Part shown: positions 33,815 through 42,963 of the stretch, one piece after another | How the letters are laid out: each line of letters starts with the position of its first letter | Position numbering within the stretch: position 1 is the stretch's first letter | Source of the DNA: CAVYPR01 sp963770505 | Lineage (GTDB): Bacteria > Actinomycetota > Acidimicrobiia > Acidimicrobiales > RAAP-2 | Length of the DNA: 64,000 bases | Assembly (NCBI GenBank): GCA_963770505.1 | Contig: CAVYPR010000001.1 | Span: 248,001-312,000 of the forward strand | Direction of reading: 5' to 3' | Position numbers and translations under genes: made by a program | Notes under the pieces: generated by a model | Seen by the model: the letters and a program-made list of their open reading frames with translations, nothing else | The model's database searches: none | What the model was told of the DNA's origin: nothing

Positions 33815-36019
33815 ATGGTGCAGGGAAGAGTCTTCGCCGCGCTCAGTGTGCTGGCGGCGGGCGCGGCGATCGCTGTTGCTCCCACCGCAGGTGCATCGAC
33901 CCAGGGGCGAGCGGGGGGTGCCGCGCCGACGGCGTCGGTCCCGTGCCCCCCGGCACCGCCGGGCTTCGCCACCTGCCTGGCACGCGTGTTCATGGGTTCG
34001 GGCCCCGCTTCGGGCAGCTCAGGCAGCGCGCGTTCAGCGGACGCGGCGGCGCCGGAGGCGCCCGCCCCCGGGCCGTCCGGGCTCTCGCCGGCTGCCCTCG
34101 CAACCGCCTACGACTTCTCGGGCACGAACGGGGGCGCGGGCGAGACCATCGCCATCGTCGACGCTTACGACGACCCTACAATCGCCGCCAACCTCTCGTC
34201 GTTCTCGAGCCAGTTCGGCCTGCCCGCCTGCACCACGACAAACGGCTGCTTCACCAAGGTCAACCAGACGGGCGGGACCACCTATCCCTCGGTCACATCG
34301 GGGTGGGGGCTCGAGATCAGCCTCGACGTGGAGTGGGCCCACGCCCTGGCCCCGTCGGCCCACGTCATGTTGGTCGAGGCCAACACGTCGAGTGAGGCCA
34401 ACCTTTTCACGGCCGTGACGTACGCGGCCAAGCACGCGCAGTACGTGTCCATGAGCTGGGGTGGCACAGAGATCTCCGGCGAGACCACCTTCGACGGGGA
34501 CTTCGCTCTGACGCCGGGCGTGAGCTTCTTCGCCGCCTCCGGTGACTCGGCGTCGTCGGTCATCTACCCGTCGACCTCGCCCGACGTCGTCTCGGTGGGC
34601 GGGACGACCCTGAACGTCACAGCGGCCACCAGCGCCTGGAAGAGCGAGACGGCCTGGTCGACAGCGGGGGGCGGCTGCAGCCAGGTCGAGAAGGCCACGG
34701 CCGCTCAGAAGGCGTTCCCGACCTACGACCAGGCCGGGGCCACATGCGCCGGGAAGAGGGCCACCCCCGACGTCGCCCTGGACGCCAACCCCTCGACCGG
34801 GGTCTCGGTCTACGACTCGCGGAAGCTGAGCACAGGCCTGTCGGGCTGGATCACGGTCGGTGGGACCAGCGCCTCCACCGTGATGTGGGCGGCGCACTCG
34901 GCTTCGACCGGGTCCCACGTGAACGCCACATACGTCTACGGGGCGAACATCCCCTTCTACAACGTCACCAACGGGAGCAACGGGCATCCCTGCGAGAAGG
35001 GTTACAGCCTCTGCGCCGGACTGGGCAGCTGGAACTCGTCGGTGGGGTCGATCAACGGCGCCCCGGTCGGGGCCCTGTCGTTCAGCACCGCCCCGCAGAC
35101 CCTGACCGCCGGGAAGCCGTCGGCCGCCCTGACAGTGCACCTGAGCAGCCCGGCACCCACAGGCGGGGTGAACGTCAAGCTGAGCACGACCTCGTCGGGC
35201 GGCACGTTCTCGTCCACGCCGACCGGCGCCTTCACCCGCACACTCACGGTCCCGGTGACCGCAGGGGCCACGGGCGCGACCGTGTACTACGAGGAGACCG
35301 CGGCCGGTTCGCCGACCCTCAGCGCCACGGCCGGCGGCTGGACCACGGCGACGCAGAGCGAGACCGTCCAGCCCGCGACATTGGCGAAGATCACCGTGTC
35401 CCCCTCCACCGTCACCCTGGGAGCCGGGGCCACCCAGGTGTTCACGGCCTCCGGCTACGACAGCTATGGCAATTCGGTCACGAGCGGGTTCGACCCGACA
35501 TGGTCCTCGACGACCGGCGGATCGCTCTCGACGACGTCCGGCGCCACCACCAAGCTGACGGCGCCGTCGACGGCCGTGTCGAAGGGAACGGTGACCGCCA
35601 CCCAGGGCACGGTCAGCGGTTCGGCGACGGTCACAGTGCAGGTCACCCCGACCGTGAAGGTGGCGATCACGGCCGGGACCACCTCCAGGGCCGGTACCAG
35701 GTACAAGGTTCCGCTGACCGTGAAGGCGACCGGAACCTCCAACACCGGGATCGACGGTGCGACGGTGCAGCTCAGCGTCTACAGCTCGACCTGCTCGGGC
35801 ACGCCGCTGGCGTCGGGTTCGGGCCGCACCGGATCGGCCGGCACGGTGGTCATCAACTACACCACCACCGCCATCGGCTCCTACTGCGCCAAGGCGACGG
35901 TGACCGCCACCGGCTACAGCCAGGGCACCGCCACAGCGCAGTTCGTCGTGGCGGCGGTCAAGGTGGGGGTGCGGTCGGCCACGACCGGGTCCGCCGGGCC
36001 GTCCCTCGCCAACATCTGA
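33815..36019 (+). CDS. Secreted S53 (sedolisin) peptidase with Ig-like tail
   Basis: 734 aa from ATG 33815 behind GGGGGCAGGG. After a signal peptide the catalytic domain (about 85-395) shows Glu167 and Asp171 (GWGLEISLDVEW), oxyanion Asp244 (AASGDSAS) and nucleophile Ser352 (VGGTSAS), the sedolisin triad. The region before the catalytic domain is only about 60 residues, much shorter than the usual ~190-residue S53 propeptide. The C-terminal 320 residues hold two or three beta-sandwich repeats (QTLTAGKPSAALTVHLSSP..., ITVSPSTVTLGAGATQVFTA...). Predicted acid-active extracellular protease. Confidence 0.88.
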   Translation: MVQGRVFAALSVLAAGAAIAVAPTAGASTQGRAGGAAPTASVPCPPAPPGFATCLARVFMGSGPASGSSGSARSADAAAPEAPAPGPSGLSPAALATAYDFSGTNGGAGETIAIVDAYDDPTIAANLSSFSSQFGLPACTTTNGCFTKVNQTGGTTYPSVTSGWGLEISLDVEWAHALAPSAHVMLVEANTSSEANLFTAVTYAAKHAQYVSMSWGGTEISGETTFDGDFALTPGVSFFAASGDSASSVIYPSTSPDVVSVGGTTLNVTAATSAWKSETAWSTAGGGCSQVEKATAAQKAFPTYDQAGATCAGKRATPDVALDANPSTGVSVYDSRKLSTGLSGWITVGGTSASTVMWAAHSASTGSHVNATYVYGANIPFYNVTNGSNGHPCEKGYSLCAGLGSWNSSVGSINGAPVGALSFSTAPQTLTAGKPSAALTVHLSSPAPTGGVNVKLSTTSSGGTFSSTPTGAFTRTLTVPVTAGATGATVYYEETAAGSPTLSATAGGWTTATQSETVQPATLAKITVSPSTVTLGAGATQVFTASGYDSYGNSVTSGFDPTWSSTTGGSLSTTSGATTKLTAPSTAVSKGTVTATQGTVSGSATVTVQVTPTVKVAITAGTTSRAGTRYKVPLTVKATGTSNTGIDGATVQLSVYSSTCSGTPLASGSGRTGSAGTVVINYTTTAIGSYCAKATVTATGYSQGTATAQFVVAAVKVGVRSATTGSAGPSLANI

Positions 36020-36265
36020 CACCGACCGCTGGGACGCCCGCTTCGGGCCGCGCACCCTCGGTGTGGGCCCCGTGTCCGCCCTACCGGCACCGCCGGACCA
36101 TCGCTCGAACGAGCGTTCTCCTCGGCGGAGGCGGCGATCAGCGTGACGGAAACAGCCCCTGACGTGGGAACACGCCCACGGCGGGGGCAGTCACCGTCCA
36201 AATGGCGCCAATGGCGGGCCGACGGTATCGTCGACCTCGTGTCGGCTGGTGGTGCAGGGGACGGG

Positions 36266-36451
36266 ATGCGGAACGCACACAATCCAATCGTGGTGCAGCG
36301 ATCGGACGGCCGTTGGGAGCTCCACTGCCCCGAGTGCATGGAGATCGCCGGGACCACAGTCCCGATCGGGATCGACCTTCCGGTCGAGTCCGAAGAGGTC
36401 GCCGAGCTTCTCCGGGAGAACCACATCGGGCGGTTGGCCCAGGCGAGCTAG
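36266..36451 (+). CDS. Small CPEC-motif protein, uncharacterised
   Basis: 61 aa from ATG 36266 (AGGGGA five bases upstream); a GTG at 36143 would give 102 aa with an Arg-rich leader. VVQRSDGRWELHCPECMEIA followed by PIGIDLPVESEEVAELLREN suggests half of a small zinc-binding fold plus a helix. Function unknown; small proteins of this kind recur in actinobacteria. Confidence 0.55.
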   Translation: MRNAHNPIVVQRSDGRWELHCPECMEIAGTTVPIGIDLPVESEEVAELLRENHIGRLAQAS

Positions 36452-36540
36452 GTCCGCGTCCTCGTCCCGTTCCGGCTGGGGGGAGGCGTACCGACAGGGT
36501 CCGCCGCTGCCTCGGCGGAGCGGCCAGCGGACAGGTTCCC

Positions 36541-37350
36541 TTACTGGAGGGGGATGGTCTCCTCGAGCCGTCCCGTGACCATGGCGCCCAGGAAGCCGGC
36601 GTCGACATGGAAGGCCTCGCCGGTCACGTAGGACGAGCGTGGACTGTTCAGGAACACCATCGGCCACGCCTGTTCCTCGGCAGTCGACCGTCGCCTCGAC
36701 GGTCCGATGAAGGCGTCGATCAGCTCTTTGCCGACCTGCTTTTCGAAGTCGGGCATCATGGCGGTCTCCGTCGGCCCGGGATTGGTGCAGTTCAGCCGGA
36801 TCCCCTTCTTGATGAGGTCGACCGCCCGGTAGGCGACCCAGGCATTGAGCAGCTGCTTCGAGGGGGCGTACCCGGAGGCGATCTTGTCGGGGTTGGCCTC
36901 GCACCACGCCTTCCCTGCATCGAAGCCGTCAGTGGCCGCCGCCTCGAGGAGCACCTCGAGGTTCTGCTCCCAACCCAGCCCGGCATTCGACGCCACGCAC
37001 ACCGCGGCCGAGCCCGGGGGCATGGCCGGGACCAGGGACTCGATGAGATGGCGTGCGCCGACGAAGTTGACGACGACGGTGTCCAGGTCGGAGAACGGGG
37101 GGCCGGGCAGTCCCGCCACGCTGAAGACCGCGTCCACCGGTCCGCCGATGGCCGCCACCGCCTCGTCGATCGATGTCTTGGACCGCAGGTCCAGCCCGTG
37201 GAATTGCTCGACGCCCGGCGCTTCTTTGATGTCGAGGCCGATGACGTGGGCATCGAGCTCCTTGAGGATCTGCGCCGCCGCCGCGCCCATCCCCGATGCG
37301 CAACCCGTCACCACCACGCGCTTGCCGGCGTACTGCAATGCGTCCTGCAC
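36541..37350 (-). CDS. SDR oxidoreductase, coniferyl-alcohol/3-alpha-HSD-like
   Basis: 269 aa from GTG 37350 with GGAGGGGAC upstream. NAD motif VVVTGCASGMGAAAAQIL, NVAG-type segment as FSVAGLPGP, active-site ASNAGLGWE and GYAPSKQ (catalytic Tyr/Lys), and an insert DGFDAGKAWCEANPDKIASG before the catalytic Tyr. That insert and the TNPGPTETAMMPDF segment are typical of 3-alpha-hydroxysteroid or coniferyl-alcohol dehydrogenase-like SDRs. The substrate is unproven. A palindrome at 37471 lies 120 bp upstream. Confidence 0.88.
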   Translation of the reverse strand: MQDALQYAGKRVVVTGCASGMGAAAAQILKELDAHVIGLDIKEAPGVEQFHGLDLRSKTSIDEAVAAIGGPVDAVFSVAGLPGPPFSDLDTVVVNFVGARHLIESLVPAMPPGSAAVCVASNAGLGWEQNLEVLLEAAATDGFDAGKAWCEANPDKIASGYAPSKQLLNAWVAYRAVDLIKKGIRLNCTNPGPTETAMMPDFEKQVGKELIDAFIGPSRRRSTAEEQAWPMVFLNSPRSSYVTGEAFHVDAGFLGAMVTGRLEETIPLQ

Positions 37351-37470
37351 GTCCCCTCCGATCCTCTCGCGTCACACCCACAGGCAGAGCGAATGGTCAC
37401 CCACCCGCACTCCACGTCGAACGGCCCCGGATTCCGTGGGAGGGTGCCGCCGGCCCACACTACCCCTATG

Positions 37471-37487
37471 CGGAGGAGGCTCCTCCG
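37471..37487. promoter_or_regulatory. 17-bp palindrome upstream of SDR gene
   Basis: CGGAGGAG-G-CTCCTCCG, perfect 8-bp arms, 120 bp before the SDR start at 37350 within a 270-bp gene-free interval. Candidate operator, or a hairpin; nothing else in the interval is recognisable. Confidence 0.35.
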
Positions 37488-37622
37488 TGGCGCGCCGGGC
37501 CTGGGAAGGTGGCTCACTGCTTCCACTTGCGCTCCGGTGGGTGACGCCCCAAAGCGACGCGAAGGCGGCCGCCACGCGCTCGCCCATTGGCCTTCTCGAC
37601 GCGGATCCCGCCGTCGGAGACC

Positions 37623-38522
37623 TCAGCAGATGAGCTCCCTGAACCGGCCGACGAGGTGCGATAGCTCCTCACCATCCGATGAAAAGGTGCGCGCCCGGAA
37701 ATCGGTCACCCCGGCGTCGACCAGCCGTGCCACCTCTCCGGGGTCGTCGGGCAGCGCCGCGGTGACCTGGAGGGTGCGGGCTCCGTGTCCGGCCCGCTCC
37801 AAGGCATCTCGCAGGCGGACGATGCCCGGTGCGGGGTCGGCGGCGTCCTCGGCCCAGGGGATCCAGCCCGCCCCGAAACGGACGACGCGATCGACCACGT
37901 GGCGGTTGGTCGAGCGTCCACTGATCCACAGCGGAACACCTCCCGCCTGGACCGGCTTGGGCATCTGGTGAACCGGCCCGGACGAGAGGTCGACCACGGG
38001 CTCGCGCCAGAGGCGCTGGCAGAGTGCGAGGGAGTCGTCCAGGAGCCTGCCGCGCGCCGCGAAGTCCAGCCCGGCTGCTCGGTACTCGGCCTCCTGCCAC
38101 CCCACGCCGACCCCGAGGTCGACGCGGCCCGCGCTCAGGACGTCGAGGGTGGCGACCGTCTTGGCGAGGACGATTGGCCGACGCAGCGCTGCCAGCAGGA
38201 TGCCGGTGGCGAGCCGCACCCGCGCCGTGCGGCCGGCGAGCACGGCGAGGAGGGTCAGGGGCTCGAGCCAGAGGCCGTCTGGCCCCGTGGGCTGACGCCC
38301 GCCGAGTACCCCACCTTTCTCCGGCCGTGCGTAGTCCGTGAGCGACTCGCCGAAGGCGACGTGGTCGGAAACGACGAGACGGTCCACGCCGGCGCGGTCG
38401 GCAGCCTCGGCCGCGGCGAGGAGTGGCTCCCAGGAGCCCGGGTCATCGGCGGAGAAGTTCCGGAGCAGCAGCGAAAGCTGGGGGAGCGGCCGGTCGACTC
38501 CCTCCGGCGTCCTGCCGCTCAC
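37623..38522 (-). CDS. LLM-class F420-dependent oxidoreductase
   Basis: 299 aa from GTG 38522; upstream starts overlap the divergent gene. Features: DRLVVSDHVAFGESL, TARVRLATGILLAALRRPIV, ATLDVLSAGRVDLGVGVGWQ and PLWISGRSTNRHVVDRVVRFG, all standard for the F420-linked TIM-barrel class. Paralogue of 18120-18995, but with a distinct C-terminus (DAGVTDFRARTFSSDGEEL). Divergent from the SnoaL-like gene. Confidence 0.88.
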   Translation of the reverse strand: MSGRTPEGVDRPLPQLSLLLRNFSADDPGSWEPLLAAAEAADRAGVDRLVVSDHVAFGESLTDYARPEKGGVLGGRQPTGPDGLWLEPLTLLAVLAGRTARVRLATGILLAALRRPIVLAKTVATLDVLSAGRVDLGVGVGWQEAEYRAAGLDFAARGRLLDDSLALCQRLWREPVVDLSSGPVHQMPKPVQAGGVPLWISGRSTNRHVVDRVVRFGAGWIPWAEDAADPAPGIVRLRDALERAGHGARTLQVTAALPDDPGEVARLVDAGVTDFRARTFSSDGEELSHLVGRFRELIC

Positions 38523-38639
38523 GGCGACGTCGGCTTCCTGATCTCCGCCATGGCGCACCTTTCGACCCAGACCGGTCGATCCTACGGGGCGCGGCATCCC
38601 GGGAAGCCGGTGCCGTCGCCACCGGGCTACCGTCGGATC

Positions 38640-39161
38640 GTGTCCGCCGCGCCTGACCCACGCGAGGAGCTCGACGCACTCCGACGGCGCCTCGACGCGG
38701 CGGAGTCGGTGCTGGCCATCCAGGGGCTCAAGGCCCGCTATGGCGACCTGGTCGACAGCCGGTTCGTGGGAGGTAGGGCGGTCGGCGAGACCGAGCTCCT
38801 GGCCATCGGCGGCCGCATCGCCGACCTGTTCACCCCCGACGGCGTGTGGGACGGCGGCCCCGGCCTCGGCGTATCCGTCGGGCGCTCGGAGATCGCCGCC
38901 AGGCTCGCCTCACCCACCGTCAGATTCGCCCGCCACTGGTTCGTGCAGCCGGCCATCACGGTCGACGGGGACCGGGCGTCGGCCCGCTGGCAGCTCCTGA
39001 GCCCGTGCGTGACCTCGTCGGGCGAGGCGCGCTGGGTGTGCGGCGTCGAGGACGACGACTACGAGCGGAGCCCGGACGGGACCTGGCTCTTCGGGCGGAT
39101 GGCCTTCACCACCGTCTTCGCCGCTCCGGCCGGCACCGACTGGGGCCGTTTCTTCGCCTGA
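38640..39161 (+). CDS. SnoaL/NTF2-like protein
   Basis: 173 aa from GTG 38640 (ATG 38550 would add thirty residues). A helix LDAAESVLAIQGLKARYGDLVD, then RIADLFTPDGVWDGGPGLGV, IAARLASPTVRFARHWFVQP, DRASARWQLLSPCVT and DGTWLFGRMAFTT form the NTF2-type cone. Such proteins include ring-hydroxylating beta subunits, dehydratases and cyclases; none can be selected. Divergent from the LLM oxidoreductase at 38522, possibly one pathway. Confidence 0.82.
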   Translation: MSAAPDPREELDALRRRLDAAESVLAIQGLKARYGDLVDSRFVGGRAVGETELLAIGGRIADLFTPDGVWDGGPGLGVSVGRSEIAARLASPTVRFARHWFVQPAITVDGDRASARWQLLSPCVTSSGEARWVCGVEDDDYERSPDGTWLFGRMAFTTVFAAPAGTDWGRFFA

Positions 39162-39210
39162 GCCTGGGGGCCGTGTCGGACGCCCGGACGGCGAGCGAAG
39201 GCGCCGCCCG

Positions 39211-39963
39211 TCAGTGGGTGGTCGTCACCGACGGCTTGCGGTAGACGGAGACGTGGCTCTCCGAGGAGGCCGTGAACGGTTGGCGGTCGTAGTCGGCATA
39301 GCGCTCTTCGAGGAACAGGCCGGCCAGCTGGGCCATGAGATCGAGCTCCGAGGGCCAGCAGTAGCGGATCCGCAGCGGGTACAGCTCGGTCCCTTTCGGG
39401 CTGATGACGATGTGGTGGCCCTCGATGAGCTGGTTCAGGGGATCGTGGCGCATGGCGTCGAGGACCACCTCGTCGAGGTTCAGGGTCTCGGCGCTGACCG
39501 GAAGCGGTGACACCGTCCTCGCCGGGTCGGGCACAAACCCGTCCAGGACGAAGCGCCCCCCTGCCTCGAGGTGCTGGGCGACGTTGCGGAAGCAGCGGAC
39601 CTGGTCTTCCTGGCTCAACAGGGCGTAGAAAGTGGCGAAAGGGACGTAGATGAGGGCGAACGCCCCGTCGACGCCGACGTCGGCGAAGTCGCCCATCGCC
39701 ACCGGGATGCGGTCGCCGCCGGGCTTGGCCCGGAGTTTCTCCACCATGGACTCCGAGACGTCGATCCCCGAGACCGCCACCCCCCGGCGCGCCAGCGGAA
39801 GGGCGACCCGGCCCGTGCCGATGCCCAACTCGAGCGCCCGGCCGCTCCCGGCGAGCTCCGCCAGCAGCTCCACCGCGTTCGTCGGGTCGAGGCGCTCGTC
39901 GTACCACGAGTCGTAGATTCCCGAGATCCTGTCGCCGTAGGAGGCGGCGTCGTATCCGTCCAC
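39211..39963 (-). CDS. Class I SAM-dependent methyltransferase (paralogue of 3977)
   Basis: 250 aa. Motif I ALELGIGTGRVALPLARRGV, then DVSESMVEKLRAKPGGDRIP and HLEAGGRFVLDGFVPDP. The C-terminal segment YCWPSELDLMAQLAGLFLEERY matches the protein at 3977-4717, so both belong to one family. The substrate is unknown; DUF-like family with small-molecule targets is likely. Confidence 0.87.
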   Translation of the reverse strand: MDGYDAASYGDRISGIYDSWYDERLDPTNAVELLAELAGSGRALELGIGTGRVALPLARRGVAVSGIDVSESMVEKLRAKPGGDRIPVAMGDFADVGVDGAFALIYVPFATFYALLSQEDQVRCFRNVAQHLEAGGRFVLDGFVPDPARTVSPLPVSAETLNLDEVVLDAMRHDPLNQLIEGHHIVISPKGTELYPLRIRYCWPSELDLMAQLAGLFLEERYADYDRQPFTASSESHVSVYRKPSVTTTH

Positions 39964-40154
39964 GGGGGCTATTGAACCATGTCCTCGCGACCGCCCCGGC
40001 TGCCGGGAATCGCGTGAGGTCGGGGAGGTTCAGCCTCGAAGACGTCGACACGGCCGTGCCCGGAGGCGCGACGCACGTGCGAAGTCCGTGAGCGTGGACC
40101 CACTCGGAGCGCTGGAGGACCGACCATGGTGGTCCGCGCCGTGTGGCCGTCCCC

Positions 40155-40691
40155 TCATGAGCTGGTCGACGCCTCTTTGGCCTCGGCCTCGAGCGCCTTC
40201 TGGTCGGCCTTCATCTTCCTCTCCTCGACCTTCTGCGCGTGCTTCATGGCGGACCGCACCTTGGCCTCCATGTCGGACACGGCAACGACGACCAGTCCGG
40301 CCTGGCCGTCATCGAGCGACTCGCCCAGCTCCTTCAGGTCGCTGCGGCTCATGCCTGCGGCCGCGTGGCCGGCGATGGAGCCCAGCAGGGCACCGCCGGC
40401 GGTCGTCCCGAGCAGCAGCCCGCCGCCGATGGCGGCCGCCGGGAACAGGACGAGCACGACGCCGGTGGCGAGACCGATGCCGCCACCGAGCACTCCGCCC
40501 ACCCGGGTCGGCGTCTCGTGCTTCTTCACGATCTTGACCTTGCCGGCGTCGTTGCGCTCTACGACGGCGGCGTCGTAGGCGTCGATCAGGCCTGCCTCGG
40601 TGTGGAGGTCCTTTACCAGGTTGTAGTCGGTGATGGCGTCGTCCACGTTGGTGTAGACGCCGGCGTACACGAAGAGGGTGTCAACTGCCAC
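40155..40691 (-). CDS. DUF1269-type membrane-associated protein
   Basis: 178 aa. Start GTG 40691 is preferred to GTG 40697 because AAGGAG then sits five bases upstream. YNLVKDLHTEAGLIDAYDAAVVERNDAGKVKI is the conserved N-terminal part of this family. A Gly-zipper hydrophobic hairpin follows (about 65-115, GGVLGGGIGLATGVVLVLFPAAAIGGGLLLG), then a charged Lys/Glu helix (SAMKHAQKVEERKMKADQ). Family members are stress-linked and of unknown biochemical role. Monocistronic. Confidence 0.82.
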   Translation of the reverse strand: MAVDTLFVYAGVYTNVDDAITDYNLVKDLHTEAGLIDAYDAAVVERNDAGKVKIVKKHETPTRVGGVLGGGIGLATGVVLVLFPAAAIGGGLLLGTTAGGALLGSIAGHAAAGMSRSDLKELGESLDDGQAGLVVVAVSDMEAKVRSAMKHAQKVEERKMKADQKALEAEAKEASTSS

Positions 40692-40882
40692 GGTCACTCC
40701 TTCTCAAGGCCGTCGGGGAATGGTGGCCCGACGCTAACACGCAGTACCGAAGGCGGCCCCTGCCTCCATAGGTCGAGGATCCGCCCGGTTCACAGTGGTA
40801 GAGGCTCCGACCCGACCGATCGGGATCCCTGTCGTCATCTCGACCCGCCCGGACGAAGCTCATCGTGGGCATCCGGCTGGCG

Positions 40883-41392
40883 TCACCCGAGTCCGAGCCT
40901 GACACGCAACGGCGGCCCGACGATGGTGGTTCCATGCCGTCTGGTGGCCGCCTTGATGCCGTCAGGCTGCTCAGGTCCGGGCGGGACCCGGGCCATGTCC
41001 TCGATCATGGGGAAGAGTCCTCCCGGCGTCATGACGTTGATCGCCCGGACTAGGTCGTCGCCGTTGTGCAAGTTGTCGAAGGTGTGCGCCACTCCGGGTG
41101 GGATGCTGACGAAGTCGCCCGGCCCGACGTCGAGGACCTCTTCGCCGGCCTGGACCGTCAACAGGCCATCGAGGACATAGAAGGTGTCGTCCTGCTCATC
41201 GTGGAAGTGCAACGGCGGGCCAGTCATGGGCGCCAACGCCACGACCATGAAGTCGAATCGTCCTGCGGTGTCGGACGCGGTCGCCTTGAACAGGTGTGGG
41301 CTCCCGAAGGCCAGCTGACCCTCGCCCGCCTTGGCCAGGAGGTACCTGTCGTTGGCGCCCGGCGTCGCGGTGTCCGTCGTGGGCCTCGTCAT
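40883..41392 (-). CDS. Cupin-domain protein
   Basis: 169 aa from ATG 41392 with GAGGAGGA upstream. Cupin motif 1 is PLHFHDEQDDTFYVLDG (two His and Glu-type ligands), motif 2 is PGDFVSIPPGVAHTFDN. Single-domain cupin of quercetinase/oxygenase-like or binding type. The N-terminal 40 residues (DRYLLAKAGEGQLAFGSPHLF) resemble quercetin dioxygenase-like cupins. Metal and substrate unknown. Confidence 0.88.
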   Translation of the reverse strand: MTRPTTDTATPGANDRYLLAKAGEGQLAFGSPHLFKATASDTAGRFDFMVVALAPMTGPPLHFHDEQDDTFYVLDGLLTVQAGEEVLDVGPGDFVSIPPGVAHTFDNLHNGDDLVRAINVMTPGGLFPMIEDMARVPPGPEQPDGIKAATRRHGTTIVGPPLRVRLGLG

Positions 41393-42000
41393 GCGTCCTC
41401 CTCCGATCTGATTGGAGTTGGTGAGACAGCTTACGTCCACGACAGGAAAGGGCATCAGTGTGACCACGCAGCCGTCCCGGGCGGCTACGTCGTGGGCGGT
41501 TGGCCACTGCTGCCCTCCCGGGCGAATGGCCGGAACCACGGGTGCTGCCAACTGCATGCGTGGCCGGGCATCGGCATTGCTCCGGCCGATGCAGTCAACC
41601 CGTCATGTTGGCGATCGGGACGGCTTGGGCCGCACGTGCTTTTCCGGCACGAGATCAACAGTGTGCGGGGGGCCGGGGTGATTGCGTTCCCGCGGCCCAT
41701 CATCGGTCACGCGGACGGTGAACCCGCGGACTGGGCGCTGCCGGGATGGCGCGGCCCACGGAATGCCCAAGTAACGCCCGGGGTTGTGCTGAGGGAACCC
41801 GAGGCCGTAGTTCGCAAGAACTAATGGGGCGGCGGTCTCGGGCTCATGCCACTCGTTCCAGTGGTCGGAACGGCCTCCGGCGTGACCTCGATCGAACGAC
41901 GAACTGCCGCTTGGCCGAGACGAGACGCGGTAGTGCCGTTGAGCTTGTGACGTCCAGCACGGCCTGGGACGCGGTCGCCGCAGAGGGCTAACGTAGCGTC
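41393..42000. other. Gene-free stretch, 608 bp
   Basis: Frames here lack domains, plausible starts and typical composition; GC is a little lower than in neighbouring genes. One frame ending at about 41950 (VTSIERRTAAWPRRDAVVPL) could be a fragment of a lost gene but is too short to identify. Contains the cupin promoter on the minus strand. Confidence 0.4.
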
Positions 42001-42486
42001 ATGGCGCGGATCTCGTTTCCACCCGAGGGACTCGGGGAGCACGTCGACTGGGCCCTTTTGCGGCCGAAGATGGCGGTGGGCATGGGCGCGTTCTCGAGAG
42101 CGGTCTACGAGCACTCGACCCTGAGCGTTCGCGAGCGCGAGGCGGCCCGGTGGACGGTCGCGCTCATTAACGACTGCGCGGTCTGTCGTGACACCCGGGC
42201 GAAAGACGGCGAGGCGAAAGGCGCGGACGAGAGCTTCTACGCTGAGGTGCCGGCGTGGCGGACGTCCACTGCACTGACCGAACGTGAGCGTTTGGCGGCG
42301 GAGTTCGCCGAGCGGTTCGCCCTCGACCACTTGGCCATGGACGACTCGTTCTGGGAACGCCTTCACGCCGCCTACGCTGACGACGAGCTGGCCGACCTCA
42401 CCATCTGCTGCGGGATGTTCCTCGGGCTGGGCCGGACGATGGCCGTCGTCGGGGTCCCGGCACCCGCAGCGCGCATTCTCGTCTGA
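42001..42486 (+). CDS. AhpD/carboxymuconolactone decarboxylase-like protein
   Basis: 161 aa. LSVREREAARWTVALINDCAVCRDTRAKDGEAKG holds the CxxC motif (CAVC) of the AhpD-like fold, followed by the second helix pair LTERERLAAEFAERFALD and DDELADLTICCGMFLGLGR. Family members are peroxidase partners or decarboxylases; the CxxC supports a thiol-redox role. Start ATG 42001 has no strong ribosome site. Its stop is 25 bp before repeat copy A. Confidence 0.87.
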   Translation: MARISFPPEGLGEHVDWALLRPKMAVGMGAFSRAVYEHSTLSVREREAARWTVALINDCAVCRDTRAKDGEAKGADESFYAEVPAWRTSTALTERERLAAEFAERFALDHLAMDDSFWERLHAAYADDELADLTICCGMFLGLGRTMAVVGVPAPAARILV

Positions 42487-42507
42487 GCGATAGGGGAGGG
42501 GCACCAT

Positions 42508-42710
42508 TCCGCCGGCCTTTTGGCCGGAGGTACGGTGCGTCTTGGGATGGCGGAGCGGTGGATGACGCGCTCGCCTCCTCCAACGATGGGCCTGCATGAA
42601 AAGTCGAGTCGTTGTTTCATGATCACCCACCTTTGGGATGTTCACGAAGCCAGTTGGCCAGGGCACATGACGCCAGGTGAAGGGAGTCTCCACAGGCTAC
42701 AGCCGGGGAT
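42508..42710 (+). repeat. Dispersed repeat, copy A (~200 bp)
   Basis: Begins with hairpin CCGGCC-TTTT-GGCCGG (42512-42527), followed by GGCGGAGCGGTGGATGACGC, a block CTCCTCCAACGATGGGCCTG, then an imperfect inverted repeat around TTCATGATCACCCAC...GATGTTCACGAA (42616-42648). Aligns over its whole length with copy C and over the first half with copy B. The frame translates TRSPPPTMGLHE and THLWDVHE, also seen in the others. Confidence 0.7.
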
Positions 42711-42963
42711 CTCCACGACGGCCGGGTGACCGGGCGAACTGCCCGAGGCGATCGGGGAGGCTGCGCCGTGCCCATGTCGTCGCCAGAACGATCGGGTTAA
42801 CTCCCGGCTAAACACCCGCCAGCCACTGAAGTCAGCACTGCACGTTGGCCGGGTACCCACTCCGACCTCCGATCGCGAAGGTCACATGCACCTGGTCCTC
42901 CTGACGTCGGGGCGAAGGGACAGCCTCAGACGGCCACGGCGATCTCGTCGCTCGTCTTTACTG

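Noticed and set aside
42520..42729. 69-residue frame within repeat copy A
   Set aside because: No ribosome site; the matching frame in copy B contains a stop. Treated as part of the repeat.
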